7,125 nt of DNA from UBA2136 sp047635695 (lineage in GTDB: Bacteria > Pseudomonadota > Alphaproteobacteria > UBA2136): the NCBI GenBank assembly GCA_047635695.1, contig JBLILN010000037.1, positions 1 to 7,125 on the forward strand, given 5' to 3'. Numbering within the stretch: the stretch's first letter is position 1; every line of letters begins with the position of its first letter. Of this stretch, positions 1-6,357 are shown piece after piece. Both the position numbers and the translations under genes were made by a program. The notes below the pieces were generated by a model. It had not been told where the DNA came from, made no database searches, and worked only from the letters and a program-made list of their open reading frames with translations.

Positions 1-2
1 TT

Positions 3-25
3 TACCTGTACATTTCTGTCAGGTA
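3..25. repeat. 6-bp inverted repeat upstream of nhaA
   Basis: TACCTG at 3-8 is matched by its reverse complement CAGGTA at 20-25 across an 11-nt spacer. It ends about 20 nt before the nhaA start codon and just before the ribosome binding site. It could be an operator, the top of a leader hairpin, or the end of a structure that begins outside the window. No promoter hexamers can be assigned in the 46 nt available. Short arms make chance occurrence quite possible. Confidence 0.25.
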
Positions 26-46
26 TTTCTAACTTAAGGTGACTTT

Positions 47-1390
47 ATGAGTTCAAATCAAGCTTGTTTAAATCAGGATTCAAGTACATTACGCAAACTG
101 ATTCGTGGTGAATCTGTGGGAGGTCTGACATTAATTTTTGCGGCTTTGTTTGCAATATTTGTCGTTAATATACCAAATATGGAAACGTTTTTATTAAGTG
201 CGGGTGTAACAAACTATGGTAGTTGGCTTTCTTTATCTGAAAGTTTTAATGCCATTTTAGAATATAAATTGACCATTGGCGTTGAACATACAGTAAAACA
301 ATGGGTGAATGATGGTGTTATGTACCTTTTCTTCTTTACCATTGGTTTAGAAGTGAAACGTGCACTGTTTGATGAAAAAGGCAGCTTGAATAGCCTACAA
401 AAAGCCGCACTTCCTGCTATTGCAGCAGTTGCTGGTGTTGTGGTGCCTGCTGCTATTTATGTAGCGTTTAATCACGGTGACGTGGCGGCTTTAAAAGGCT
501 GGGCTGTTCCAACAGCCACTGACATTGCATTTGCATTAGGTGTTTTAATGCTTGTAGGCGTGAAGCGTGTACCGCTTTCAGTAAAAGTTTTTCTATTGGC
601 TATTGCCGTTTTAGATGACTTAATTGCTGTGGGTGTTATTGCTATATTCTATTCGCATGAATTGAATATGGACGCACTTATGTATGGTTCTATTTTTATA
701 GGCTTACTGGCTTTTCAAAACTATAAAAAATCAAATAACTTTATGTTTTACCTTCTTTGGGGTGCGGGCCTTTGGGGCTGTACTTTAGCTTCTGGTATTC
801 ATCCAACGGTAGCTGGCGTTATTACAGCACTTATGATACCAACAACCGCTAAATTAGGTGGTAGTTATTCATTGTTGAAAACATGGGAACATGAACTTTC
901 ACCTATGAATGCTTGGATAGTGATGCCTTTATTTGCCTTGGCAAATGCTGGTGTAAACCTTGCAGGCGTTACCATGGATACTTTATTAAACCCTGTGACA
1001 GGTGGTGTGGCCATCGCTTTGGCTTTTGGTAAGCCTGTAGGTATTATTGGGGCAACATTGTTGGCCATAAAATATACGTCCTTAAAACTACCTGATGACA
1101 TGACAAAACAACACCTTACTGGTATTGGTTTGTTGGCAGCTATTGGTTTTACAATGAGTATTTTTGTAACAGATTTGGCTTTTCATAATAATGCAATATT
1201 TGCATTAGATTCAAAAATGGCTGTTTTAATTGCTTCATTTCTCATGGGGACCATTGGTTTTATTTATTGTCGCTTTAACTTCCCTGTATTAAAGGATGGT
1301 GCGGTAAAAAATGAAACGATTGACATTGAAAATGATTCAAATGAAAAAAACGTAATGCCTGAAAAGACATGTAACTGCAACTCTGCCTGA
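47..1390 (+). CDS. nhaA: Na+/H+ antiporter NhaA
   Basis: This 447-residue inner-membrane antiporter should exchange cytoplasmic Na+ (or Li+) for external H+, serving sodium and pH homeostasis. The family is clear from WINDG/VNDG-type and FFFTIGLEVKR segments (about 86-105), ATDIAFALG (157-165) and LDDLIAVG (189-196). By alignment with E. coli NhaA, Asp159 matches Asp133, Asp190-Asp191 match the ion-binding pair Asp163-Asp164, and Lys329 in FGKP matches Lys300. All key residues are therefore present. About a dozen hydrophobic segments run from residue 25 to 410. The protein is about 60 residues longer than the E. coli enzyme. Part of the excess is a hydrophilic, Asn/Glu-rich C-terminal tail (about 411-447) ending in a Cys-Asn-Cys motif. 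The start is supported by AAGGTGA at 36-42, four bases before ATG. It is a single-gene unit as far as visible, with a terminator 23 nt after the stop. The promoter lies beyond the window edge. Confidence 0.97.
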   Translation: MSSNQACLNQDSSTLRKLIRGESVGGLTLIFAALFAIFVVNIPNMETFLLSAGVTNYGSWLSLSESFNAILEYKLTIGVEHTVKQWVNDGVMYLFFFTIGLEVKRALFDEKGSLNSLQKAALPAIAAVAGVVVPAAIYVAFNHGDVAALKGWAVPTATDIAFALGVLMLVGVKRVPLSVKVFLLAIAVLDDLIAVGVIAIFYSHELNMDALMYGSIFIGLLAFQNYKKSNNFMFYLLWGAGLWGCTLASGIHPTVAGVITALMIPTTAKLGGSYSLLKTWEHELSPMNAWIVMPLFALANAGVNLAGVTMDTLLNPVTGGVAIALAFGKPVGIIGATLLAIKYTSLKLPDDMTKQHLTGIGLLAAIGFTMSIFVTDLAFHNNAIFALDSKMAVLIASFLMGTIGFIYCRFNFPVLKDGAVKNETIDIENDSNEKNVMPEKTCNCNSA

Positions 1391-1412
1391 TATATAGGGG
1401 CTTAGCGAAATG

Positions 1413-1442
1413 AAAAAGACATCCTTTTGGAGGTCTTTTTTT
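1413..1442. terminator. rho-independent terminator between nhaA and pgeF
   Basis: An 8-bp stem (AAAAAGAC at 1413-1420 with GTCTTTTT at 1433-1440) continues, past one A/G mismatch, with TCC/GGA closing a TTTT loop at 1425-1428. On the plus strand the stem runs into a T tract (1436-1442), so it should end nhaA transcripts. Because the left arm is A-rich, the minus strand also reads hairpin plus five T's, so it probably ends the convergent pgeF transcript as well. Confidence 0.9.
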
Positions 1443-1484
1443 GTTTTGTATAATAAAGTCATTACCGAATTAAGCGTCGCACGT

Positions 1485-2171
1485 TTATACGAGGCGCTTC
1501 ACCAATGAACATTGAACGTTGTAGCTTGTTGTTTCTTCTTTTTTTGAACGTCGGTATGAGTTGAACAGGTCGTTGTCACGGTAGGTACATAGGCCACCAC
1601 TGTCAACAATGTGCGTTTTCGGCACGCCAAGTTCACGGGCTTGGTCTTCGGCGATAGATATCATATCCATCAAGGCAAAGCCTTTTTTACCCGCAGGTTT
1701 AAAGTATTTTTCGTCAAAAATTGTTTTATAGTGTTCTTCAACTTCGTAATGAGCTTGGCTAATACAAGGGCCAATGTGAATGAAAACGTCTATCGCGGTG
1801 ATGTTATATTCATCCATAAGCTTTTTAATGGTTTTAGGCAATATTTCTGCCTGTAAACCACGCCAGCCACAGTGTACAGCAGCAACCGCGTGAGGCGTGC
1901 TTACCAAAACAGGGACACAGTCTGCTGTTTTAACAGCCAACCAAAGTTCTGGGTTGTCTGTGTAAATAGCGTCGGCTTCTTCAATACAACCCGCTTCGTT
2001 TGTGTAAACGATACGGTCGCTATGCACTTGGCGCATGTGGGCAATAGGCCCTAAAACTTCAGTATAAGCACGAATAAGTTCGTCTGGGTCGTTAATGATC
2101 TCACCATCATGAATGGTACCAAAAGCGTGTTCAGCATATTGAAGTGGTTGTTCTAGTTCTAATAGTTTCAT
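1485..2171 (-). CDS. pgeF: Peptidoglycan editing factor PgeF (YfiH/DUF152 multicopper oxidoreductase-like)
   Basis: The protein has 228 residues, a little shorter than E. coli YfiH (about 243). It belongs to the YfiH/FAMIN family. Members have been described as purine-nucleoside processing enzymes with laccase-like activity, and in E. coli as PgeF, which prevents L-serine from replacing L-alanine in peptidoglycan precursors. Visible hallmarks are QVHSDRIV (48-55), TADCVPV (82-88), AAVHCGWRG (97-105), GPCI (134-137) and a C-terminal CTYRDNDLFNSYRR (195-208). His50, Cys85 and His100 correspond to the family's metal-binding triad. No signal peptide is seen, so it should be cytoplasmic. It is the last gene of the minus-strand block. 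Upstream of the ATG, AAGGA (complement of 2183-2187) is 11 nt away and GAGG (complement of 2174-2177) only 2 nt away, so the ribosome site is not ideal. The exact substrate in this organism cannot be read from sequence. Confidence 0.94.
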   Translation of the reverse strand: MKLLELEQPLQYAEHAFGTIHDGEIINDPDELIRAYTEVLGPIAHMRQVHSDRIVYTNEAGCIEEADAIYTDNPELWLAVKTADCVPVLVSTPHAVAAVHCGWRGLQAEILPKTIKKLMDEYNITAIDVFIHIGPCISQAHYEVEEHYKTIFDEKYFKPAGKKGFALMDMISIAEDQARELGVPKTHIVDSGGLCTYRDNDLFNSYRRSKKEETTSYNVQCSLVKRLV

Positions 2172-2279
2172 AGCCTCGGCTATCCTTTTTTTAACAGCTT
2201 TTTATAAGCAGATATATTTTTATATATTTATAAACTAGCTTTATTTTTTTTGAGTATCAAGTGTTGACCAATTTTGCCC
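2172..2279 (-). other. AT-rich 108-nt spacer between midA and pgeF
   Basis: This is the only sizeable gap in an otherwise tight gene block. On the minus strand it contains a TTGATA hexamer followed by an A-run, then TAGTTT 17 nt later and TATAAA 22 nt later. A weak internal promoter for pgeF is therefore possible, but neither pairing is good. A small dyad, ATATAT-TTTT-ATATAT, is also present. No hairpin with a T tract is seen that would end the midA transcript, so readthrough into pgeF remains likely. Confidence 0.3.
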
Positions 2280-3347
2280 TTAAGCAGCGTGGCTTTCTTG
2301 TGTCTTTTCAAAATATAAACCCGCAAGGTCGAGGTTTTCGTCGGTGCGGTAAGCAATAACCTTGAAAAGTTCACCCATTTGTTCTGGGTGCATTAAGCGA
2401 TAAGCGGCACTTTCGATATCAGCCTTTTGTTTGTCGTCGGCTTTTTCAAGTAAGGCAGCCGCACGTAAAGGCAGGCCAATACTACTTAAAAATTGAGCCA
2501 TTGGTTCAATTTGGCTTGTGCGGTCTTGCCCGAGGACACGGCGCACATTGTCAAAGTTCACATGGGCTGTAATGTCAGATTTACCTGGCTGTTCAAGCAG
2601 GGAAATGTTTTTGTGTTTTGAAAGGGCTTGCAAGCTGTCGCCTGTGCCGTGGTCACCATAGTCCACAAAGAGAGCCGCACCGTTGGTGAGCTTGTCCTTG
2701 AGTTTACAGAGAAAACTTTCCATCGCTTCTGATGTTTCGACAACATCACCGCTGTACTGAAGTTCTTTTGTTTGGTTGCTGGTGGTAAAGGTGAAGGCGT
2801 CGTCTTCTACCGTGACAAGGCGCTCGTTGTATAAACCGTCGGCGCTTTTAACGTACTGACGTACAGGGAAAGCGTCGAGAAGTTCATTGGCAATGGCAAT
2901 GGTCGGCAATGAAAAGTCAATGTCATCGATAGAATTTGCCCAGAAAATATGGTGTTCACTTAATAGTTCACGTTGCTGAATTTTAAGCATAGGGCTAATT
3001 TCAAGCAATGAAATTTTAGATGCATCGTAGCATTCAGGCAAAGCGTGTTTTAGGGTACGCAACATATCTTTCATTAAAGTACCTCGGCCAGGGCCGGCTT
3101 CAAGTAGTTGCCATTGTTGCGGGCGTCCCATTTTAATCCATGTATCGGCAACCCATGCACCAATCATTTCACCGTATAGCTGTGAAATTTCAGGGGCTGT
3201 GGTGAAATCCCCTTGTGTGCCAAAGGGTGTGCCTGCCATGTAATAACCATGTTCTTCATGGTAGAGGCAGTTGCCCATATAGTCAGCAACGGTGATAGGG
3301 CCGTCTTTGTTTATTTTATCTTTAAGAATTATTGGAAGTGTTGTCAT
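2280..3347 (-). CDS. MidA/NDUFAF7-family SAM-dependent methyltransferase
   Basis: This 355-residue class I SAM-dependent methyltransferase belongs to the family of mitochondrial NDUFAF7/MidA. The human protein dimethylates an arginine of the complex I subunit NDUFS2 during assembly. Family marks are GDFTTAPEISQ (46-56), the SAM-binding ExGPGRG (Glu83, 85-89), NELLDAFPV (154-162), ALFVDYG (225-231) and SDITAHVNF (257-265). No transmembrane segment or signal peptide is seen, so it is cytoplasmic. It follows lgt by only 7 nt. Its likely ribosome site, AAAGG (complement of 3359-3363, 11 nt from ATG), sits inside the last lgt codons, which suggests translational coupling. By homology a plausible target is NuoD (or fused NuoCD), but bacterial substrates are poorly defined and nuo genes are not in this window. 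Sequence supports the family strongly and the substrate only weakly. Confidence 0.92.
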   Translation of the reverse strand: MTTLPIILKDKINKDGPITVADYMGNCLYHEEHGYYMAGTPFGTQGDFTTAPEISQLYGEMIGAWVADTWIKMGRPQQWQLLEAGPGRGTLMKDMLRTLKHALPECYDASKISLLEISPMLKIQQRELLSEHHIFWANSIDDIDFSLPTIAIANELLDAFPVRQYVKSADGLYNERLVTVEDDAFTFTTSNQTKELQYSGDVVETSEAMESFLCKLKDKLTNGAALFVDYGDHGTGDSLQALSKHKNISLLEQPGKSDITAHVNFDNVRRVLGQDRTSQIEPMAQFLSSIGLPLRAAALLEKADDKQKADIESAAYRLMHPEQMGELFKVIAYRTDENLDLAGLYFEKTQESHAA

Positions 3348-3354
3348 AATAAAT

Positions 3355-4143
3355 TTAACCTTTAACTTCTTTTTTGCTTTTAATGATAAGCGTTATACCT
3401 ATTAAAATCATAGGTATGCTGAGTATTTGCCCCATTGAAATTGTTTCGAATATACCGTCACTGAGTTGAACGTCACGTTCACGGACGAATTCGACCATGC
3501 TACGGAATGTACCGTAGCCAATAAGGAAGAGCCCTGTCACTTCGCCACGTTTGCGTCTGGCTTTGAGTGTGAAGTGGAGGATAATAAAAAGGAGTAAGCC
3601 TTCAAGGGCTGCCTCGTAAAGCTGTGAGGCGTGTCTTGGTAAGTCACCACCATGGGGGAAAATGATACCGTAGCTGGCGTCAGTCACACGGCCATAAAGT
3701 TCACCATTAATAAAGTTGGCAATGCGCCCAAGGAAGAGGCCAATACAAAAAGCAGGGATAAGCCTGTCGCCAAGGTCGAGAAGATTGATGCTGTATTTTT
3801 TACAGTATAAGGCACAAGCAACAAGAACGCCGAGTAAACCACCATGGAAGGACATACCGCCTTGCCAAAGTTTAAAGGCTTCACCAATATGGTCCATGTA
3901 ATATTCAGGGTTATAGAAAAAGACATAACCCACACGCCCGCCTAAAATAACACCTAAAATAACCCAAGTGAATATGCGGTCGGCATCGTCTTTGTTAAGG
4001 TTGACGCCTTTGCCATATTTGCTAAAACTATATTCTATATATTTAGCACCCAGTAAAAAGGCGGCCACATAGGCAAGGCCATACCAGTGTACTGCCCAGC
4101 CAAATATGCTGAAAGCAACAGGGTCAATAGCAGGGAATGGCAT
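3355..4143 (-). CDS. lgt: Prolipoprotein diacylglyceryl transferase Lgt
   Basis: Lgt is an inner-membrane enzyme. It moves diacylglycerol from phosphatidylglycerol to the lipobox cysteine of prolipoproteins, the first step of lipoprotein maturation. The chosen ATG gives 262 residues. Motifs (chosen start = 1) are HWYGL (19-23), GGRVGYVF (68-75), HGGLLG with the essential-type His at 100, the Lgt signature GRIANFINGELYG (139-151) containing the key Arg140, RHASQLYEA (170-178) and FRSMVEFVRE (213-222). About seven hydrophobic segments are present. A TTG two codons upstream (4147-4149) could also start translation. The ATG at 4141-4143 is preferred because AGGA (complement of 4154-4157) is 10 nt from it but only 4 nt from the TTG. 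The gene begins 29 nt after hldD ends and ends 7 nt before midA, so it is mid-operon. Confidence 0.96.
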   Translation of the reverse strand: MPFPAIDPVAFSIFGWAVHWYGLAYVAAFLLGAKYIEYSFSKYGKGVNLNKDDADRIFTWVILGVILGGRVGYVFFYNPEYYMDHIGEAFKLWQGGMSFHGGLLGVLVACALYCKKYSINLLDLGDRLIPAFCIGLFLGRIANFINGELYGRVTDASYGIIFPHGGDLPRHASQLYEAALEGLLLFIILHFTLKARRKRGEVTGLFLIGYGTFRSMVEFVRERDVQLSDGIFETISMGQILSIPMILIGITLIIKSKKEVKG

Positions 4144-4153
4144 ATACAATAAT

Positions 4154-4157
4154 TCCT
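4154..4157 (-). promoter_or_regulatory. ribosome binding site deciding the lgt start
   Basis: AGGA on the minus strand lies 10 nt before the ATG at 4143 and 4 nt before an in-frame TTG at 4149. Once the short match is aligned to the full AGGAGG, the ATG has about 8 nt spacing and the TTG about 2 nt. This favours the ATG. Confidence 0.6.
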
Positions 4158-4172
4158 ATAATAATCTATATA

Positions 4173-5168
4173 TTAAAGATATGGGTTTGGTTGCATGAGG
4201 TGATTTTGTACATAGTCGCGTACGCCTTCTTCAAGCGACGTAAACTCAAATGCTTCGCCATTTGAATGGTCGCCATAAACTTTTTGAAAGTTGTTCATGT
4301 TTGCCTTTGTGTAATATTGGTATTGGTCTTTAATATTAGAGGGCATATCAATATAATTGATTTGAGGTTCTTTATCCATGGCGTTAAAGACAGCGTTAAC
4401 AAGGTCTTTAAAGGAACGTGCCGTACCTGTGCCTTGGTTGAAAATACCCGACACTTGTTTGTTTTGGATAAACCAGCAAATTGAACGGGCAATGTCTTTA
4501 ACGTAAACGAAGTCACGCAATTGCTCACCGTCTTTATAGTCAGGGTTGTATGACTTAAAGAGGTTCATTTCATTGGTATCGTTAATTTGTTTGAAGGCGT
4601 GGGCAACAACACTTTTTTGTCCACCTTTGTGATACTCGTTAGGGCCGTAAACATTAAAGAATTTTAAACCAACCCATTGGCTTGGCTTATGTTCTTTATT
4701 GATAATGGCTTTGTCGACCATGCTTTTACTAAATCCGTAGGCGTTTAATGGTAATAATTTTTTAAGGTGTGCCATGTCAACACTGTCATTAAAGCCTTGC
4801 TCGCCTTCACCGTAAGTTGCGGCTGATGAGGCATAGATAAAGGCTGTGTCATTTTCTGCGCACCAGTCAAAAAGGTCGAGGGTAGAGCCAATGTTGCGCT
4901 CCACAATCATATCGACATCGCTTTCCGTTGTCGTACTTATAGCGCCCATGTGAATAATGGCTGTAATTTTGTCTGCGTGATCATTGATATAGTCGAGTGT
5001 ATCTTCAGGGAAGATGATATCAGCAAGTGTATGGCTGTTTAAGTTTTTCCAGCGGTCGTCCGTACCAAGCCAGTCAACGACTGTAATAGATTCACCAGGA
5101 AAAGTTTTCTCTAATTCATTAATAACGACTGAGCCAATAAAACCAGCTCCACCAGTAACAATAAACAT
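4173..5168 (-). CDS. hldD: ADP-L-glycero-D-manno-heptose 6-epimerase HldD (RfaD)
   Basis: HldD is a cytoplasmic, NADP-dependent short-chain dehydrogenase/reductase. It converts ADP-D-glycero-D-manno-heptose to the L-glycero form used for the LPS inner core. The 331-residue length fits the family (about 310-330). Visible features are the Rossmann start GGAGFIG (6-12), HMGAISTTTESD (73-84), YASSAATYG (112-120), the catalytic Tyr144-x3-Lys148, the family-specific NVYGPNEYHKGG (172-183) with Lys181 matching the second catalytic Lys (Lys178) of E. coli, LRDFVYVKD (217-225) and QYQYYTKANM (282-291). The frame is open for 22 more codons upstream, to 5234. I reject that longer start because it falls in the predicted -35 box, and MFIVTGG is the normal family N-terminus. 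GAGAG (complement of 5177-5181) lies 8 nt before the chosen ATG. It appears to lead an operon with lgt, midA-like and probably pgeF. Confidence 0.95.
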   Translation of the reverse strand: MFIVTGGAGFIGSVVINELEKTFPGESITVVDWLGTDDRWKNLNSHTLADIIFPEDTLDYINDHADKITAIIHMGAISTTTESDVDMIVERNIGSTLDLFDWCAENDTAFIYASSAATYGEGEQGFNDSVDMAHLKKLLPLNAYGFSKSMVDKAIINKEHKPSQWVGLKFFNVYGPNEYHKGGQKSVVAHAFKQINDTNEMNLFKSYNPDYKDGEQLRDFVYVKDIARSICWFIQNKQVSGIFNQGTGTARSFKDLVNAVFNAMDKEPQINYIDMPSNIKDQYQYYTKANMNNFQKVYGDHSNGEAFEFTSLEEGVRDYVQNHLMQPNPYL

Positions 5169-5205
5169 TAAACAGACTCTCATAATTGATCTTATAAAGA
5201 AGGGC

Positions 5206-5234
5206 AGTCTACTGCGGAAAGTGATAGATGTCAA
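5206..5234 (-). promoter_or_regulatory. sigma-70-type promoter of the hldD-lgt-midA-pgeF block
   Basis: On the minus strand a perfect -35 hexamer TTGACA (complement of 5229-5234) is followed after exactly 17 nt by TAGACT (complement of 5206-5211), a 4/6 match to TATAAT. Transcription would begin near 5199, giving a leader of about 30 nt before the hldD ATG at 5168. The promoter overlaps the divergent proC promoter. Confidence 0.75.
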
Positions 5235-5258
5235 AAGTTATATGGGTTATGGTATACT
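5229..5258 (+). promoter_or_regulatory. extended -10 promoter of proC
   Basis: TGGTATACT at 5250-5258 is a TGn-extended -10 element with a 5/6 hexamer TATACT (5253-5258). The -35 region at the usual distance (TGTCAA 5229-5234, or GTCAAA 5230-5235) is poor, which is typical of extended -10 promoters. The start site would be near 5265, about 30 nt before proC. AAGGGG (5283-5288) gives a good ribosome binding site 6 nt before the ATG. Confidence 0.65.
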
Positions 5259-5294
5259 ATGTACTTAAATGCTTATATGATAAAGGGGTAAGGA

Positions 5295-6113
5295 ATGAAC
5301 ACATTAACGGATAAACGTATTCTTGTAATAGGGTTAGGGCATATGGCCACAGCGCTTGTTAAAGGTTTGTTGAAGGTTGATTCTATATCTAAAAAGCATA
5401 TATATGCCGTGACACATGGTGAGCGCAGCCAAAATAACGCACAAGAATTAGGTATAAACCCTATAGAGAACACAGATACATTAAAGGTAGATATTGTTCT
5501 ATTGGCATTAAAGCCGCAAATGATGGCCGATGTTTTGCCAAAATATAAGCATCTTGTTTCAAAGGATACTTTGTTTTTTTCAGTGGCGGCAGGTGTTTCA
5601 CTGGATAATATTACAGCGTTACTAGGAGCTGAGGCGCAAGTTATACGTGCCATGCCAAATACACCCACAGCAGTAGGGGCTGGTATAACAGCGCTTTATG
5701 CGCCCGATTCTATTTCTCAGGCTCATAAAATATCTGCTGAGGCGTTCTTCTCAGCTTCTGGTAGCTATATATGGCTTACAGAAGAAGAACAGATGCATGC
5801 GGTGACGGCTTTGTCAGGTTCTGGGCCTGCTTACTTCTTTTATTTTATTGAAGCTTTGGCAGCCGCAGGCACGTCTTTAGGATTAAGTGAAACTGATTCT
5901 TATAAGCTGGCTATCGAAACTTGTAAAGGGGCAGGGGCCTATGCATCGGCTTGTTACCCTAGTCAAAGTGTTGCGTCTCTGCGTGAAAATGTAACAAGTC
6001 CGGGTGGTACAACTGCCGCAGGGCTGGCGGCATTACAGCAGAACGACCTTAAAGGCATTGCCTCGCAAGTGCTTGAAAAAGCTTATAAAACATCAAAAAA
6101 ATTGGATATATAA
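5295..6113 (+). CDS. proC: Pyrroline-5-carboxylate reductase ProC
   Basis: ProC is a cytoplasmic enzyme catalysing the NAD(P)H-dependent reduction of 1-pyrroline-5-carboxylate to L-proline, the last step of proline synthesis. At 272 residues it has the normal family length. It has an N-terminal Rossmann fold with the dinucleotide loop GLGHMATA (13-20), slightly unusual against the more common GxGNMxxA. LALKPQ is at 70-75, and the strongly conserved RAMPNTPTAVGAG (118-130) and LSGSGPAYFF (173-182) follow. The C-terminal substrate and dimer region carries the family signature TSPGGTTAAGLAAL (234-247). It is transcribed divergently from hldD and appears to be monocistronic. The next gene on the same strand is about 300 nt away, and I see no convincing hairpin-plus-T terminator after the stop. 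Confidence 0.97.
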   Translation: MNTLTDKRILVIGLGHMATALVKGLLKVDSISKKHIYAVTHGERSQNNAQELGINPIENTDTLKVDIVLLALKPQMMADVLPKYKHLVSKDTLFFSVAAGVSLDNITALLGAEAQVIRAMPNTPTAVGAGITALYAPDSISQAHKISAEAFFSASGSYIWLTEEEQMHAVTALSGSGPAYFFYFIEALAAAGTSLGLSETDSYKLAIETCKGAGAYASACYPSQSVASLRENVTSPGGTTAAGLAALQQNDLKGIASQVLEKAYKTSKKLDI

Positions 6114-6279
6114 TACAAACCTGTCGCCTTTAAACAACTATAGGTAGAGTATTTGTGCTTAAAAAATCAGCATGCATGGATTTGTACGATGAATACAATA
6201 TATAAAATCACATATATTACAATCACATTCAAACATTCAGCCAATCTTATAATATTACCTTGTTTTTGGATTTACATAG

Positions 6280-6300
6280 CAACACGAAGTTGTTACAACT
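6280..6300. promoter_or_regulatory. candidate GntR-type operator (alternating CAAC/GTTG half-sites)
   Basis: AGTTGT at 6288-6293 and ACAACT at 6295-6300 form a perfect 6-bp inverted repeat around one T. Another half-site, CAAC at 6280-6283, pairs with GTTG at 6289-6292. The core GT-T-AC fits the general GT-Nx-AC pattern of GntR-family operators. It lies just upstream of a possible promoter and about 115 nt before the regulator's own start codon, so autoregulation is a reasonable guess. The assignment rests on pattern and position alone. Confidence 0.35.
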
Positions 6301-6311
6301 ATAACTAGAAA

Positions 6312-6339
6312 TTGTTCGTATGTTAATGAACTTTATATA
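6312..6339 (+). promoter_or_regulatory. possible promoter of the GntR gene
   Basis: TTGTTC (6312-6317) is followed by TATATA (6334-6339) after 16 nt. Both are partial matches to the sigma-70 consensus in an AT-rich stretch, so the call is weak. It would place the start near 6346, giving a leader of about 70 nt that contains the hairpin at 6358-6381. TATAAT at 6248-6253 is an alternative -10. Confidence 0.3.
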
Positions 6340-6357
6340 TGTACCTTAAAGCATTTT

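Noticed and set aside
865..1101. 78-codon minus-strand frame inside nhaA
   Set aside because: It is fully antisense to conserved antiporter codons and has no ribosome site or recognisable protein content.
1887..1898. 12-nt CGCGTGAGGCGT shared with 6457-6468
   Set aside because: Both copies lie inside coding sequence of unrelated genes, with no extension or dyad. Coincidence is the simplest explanation.
2197..2209. Small hairpin GCTT-N5-AAGC before pgeF as a terminator
   Set aside because: The stem is only 4 bp and no T tract follows on the minus strand.
3684..3935. Frames of 61 and 83 codons within lgt
   Set aside because: Both overlap strongly conserved Lgt motifs in other frames and show no independent coding signals.
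5169..5234. N-terminal extension of hldD by 22 codons
   Set aside because: The upstream ATG lies inside the TTGACA -35 box, the added residues do not belong to the family, and GAGAG is correctly placed for the ATG at 5168.
5273..5668. 131-codon minus-strand frame over the start of proC
   Set aside because: It is the reverse shadow of the conserved Rossmann half of ProC and runs across the proC ribosome site.
6248..6253. Perfect TATAAT taken as the main promoter of the GntR gene
   Set aside because: No -35 hexamer or extended -10 TG is found at the right distance, and such a hexamer is common by chance in AT-rich sequence. It is kept only as an alternative.
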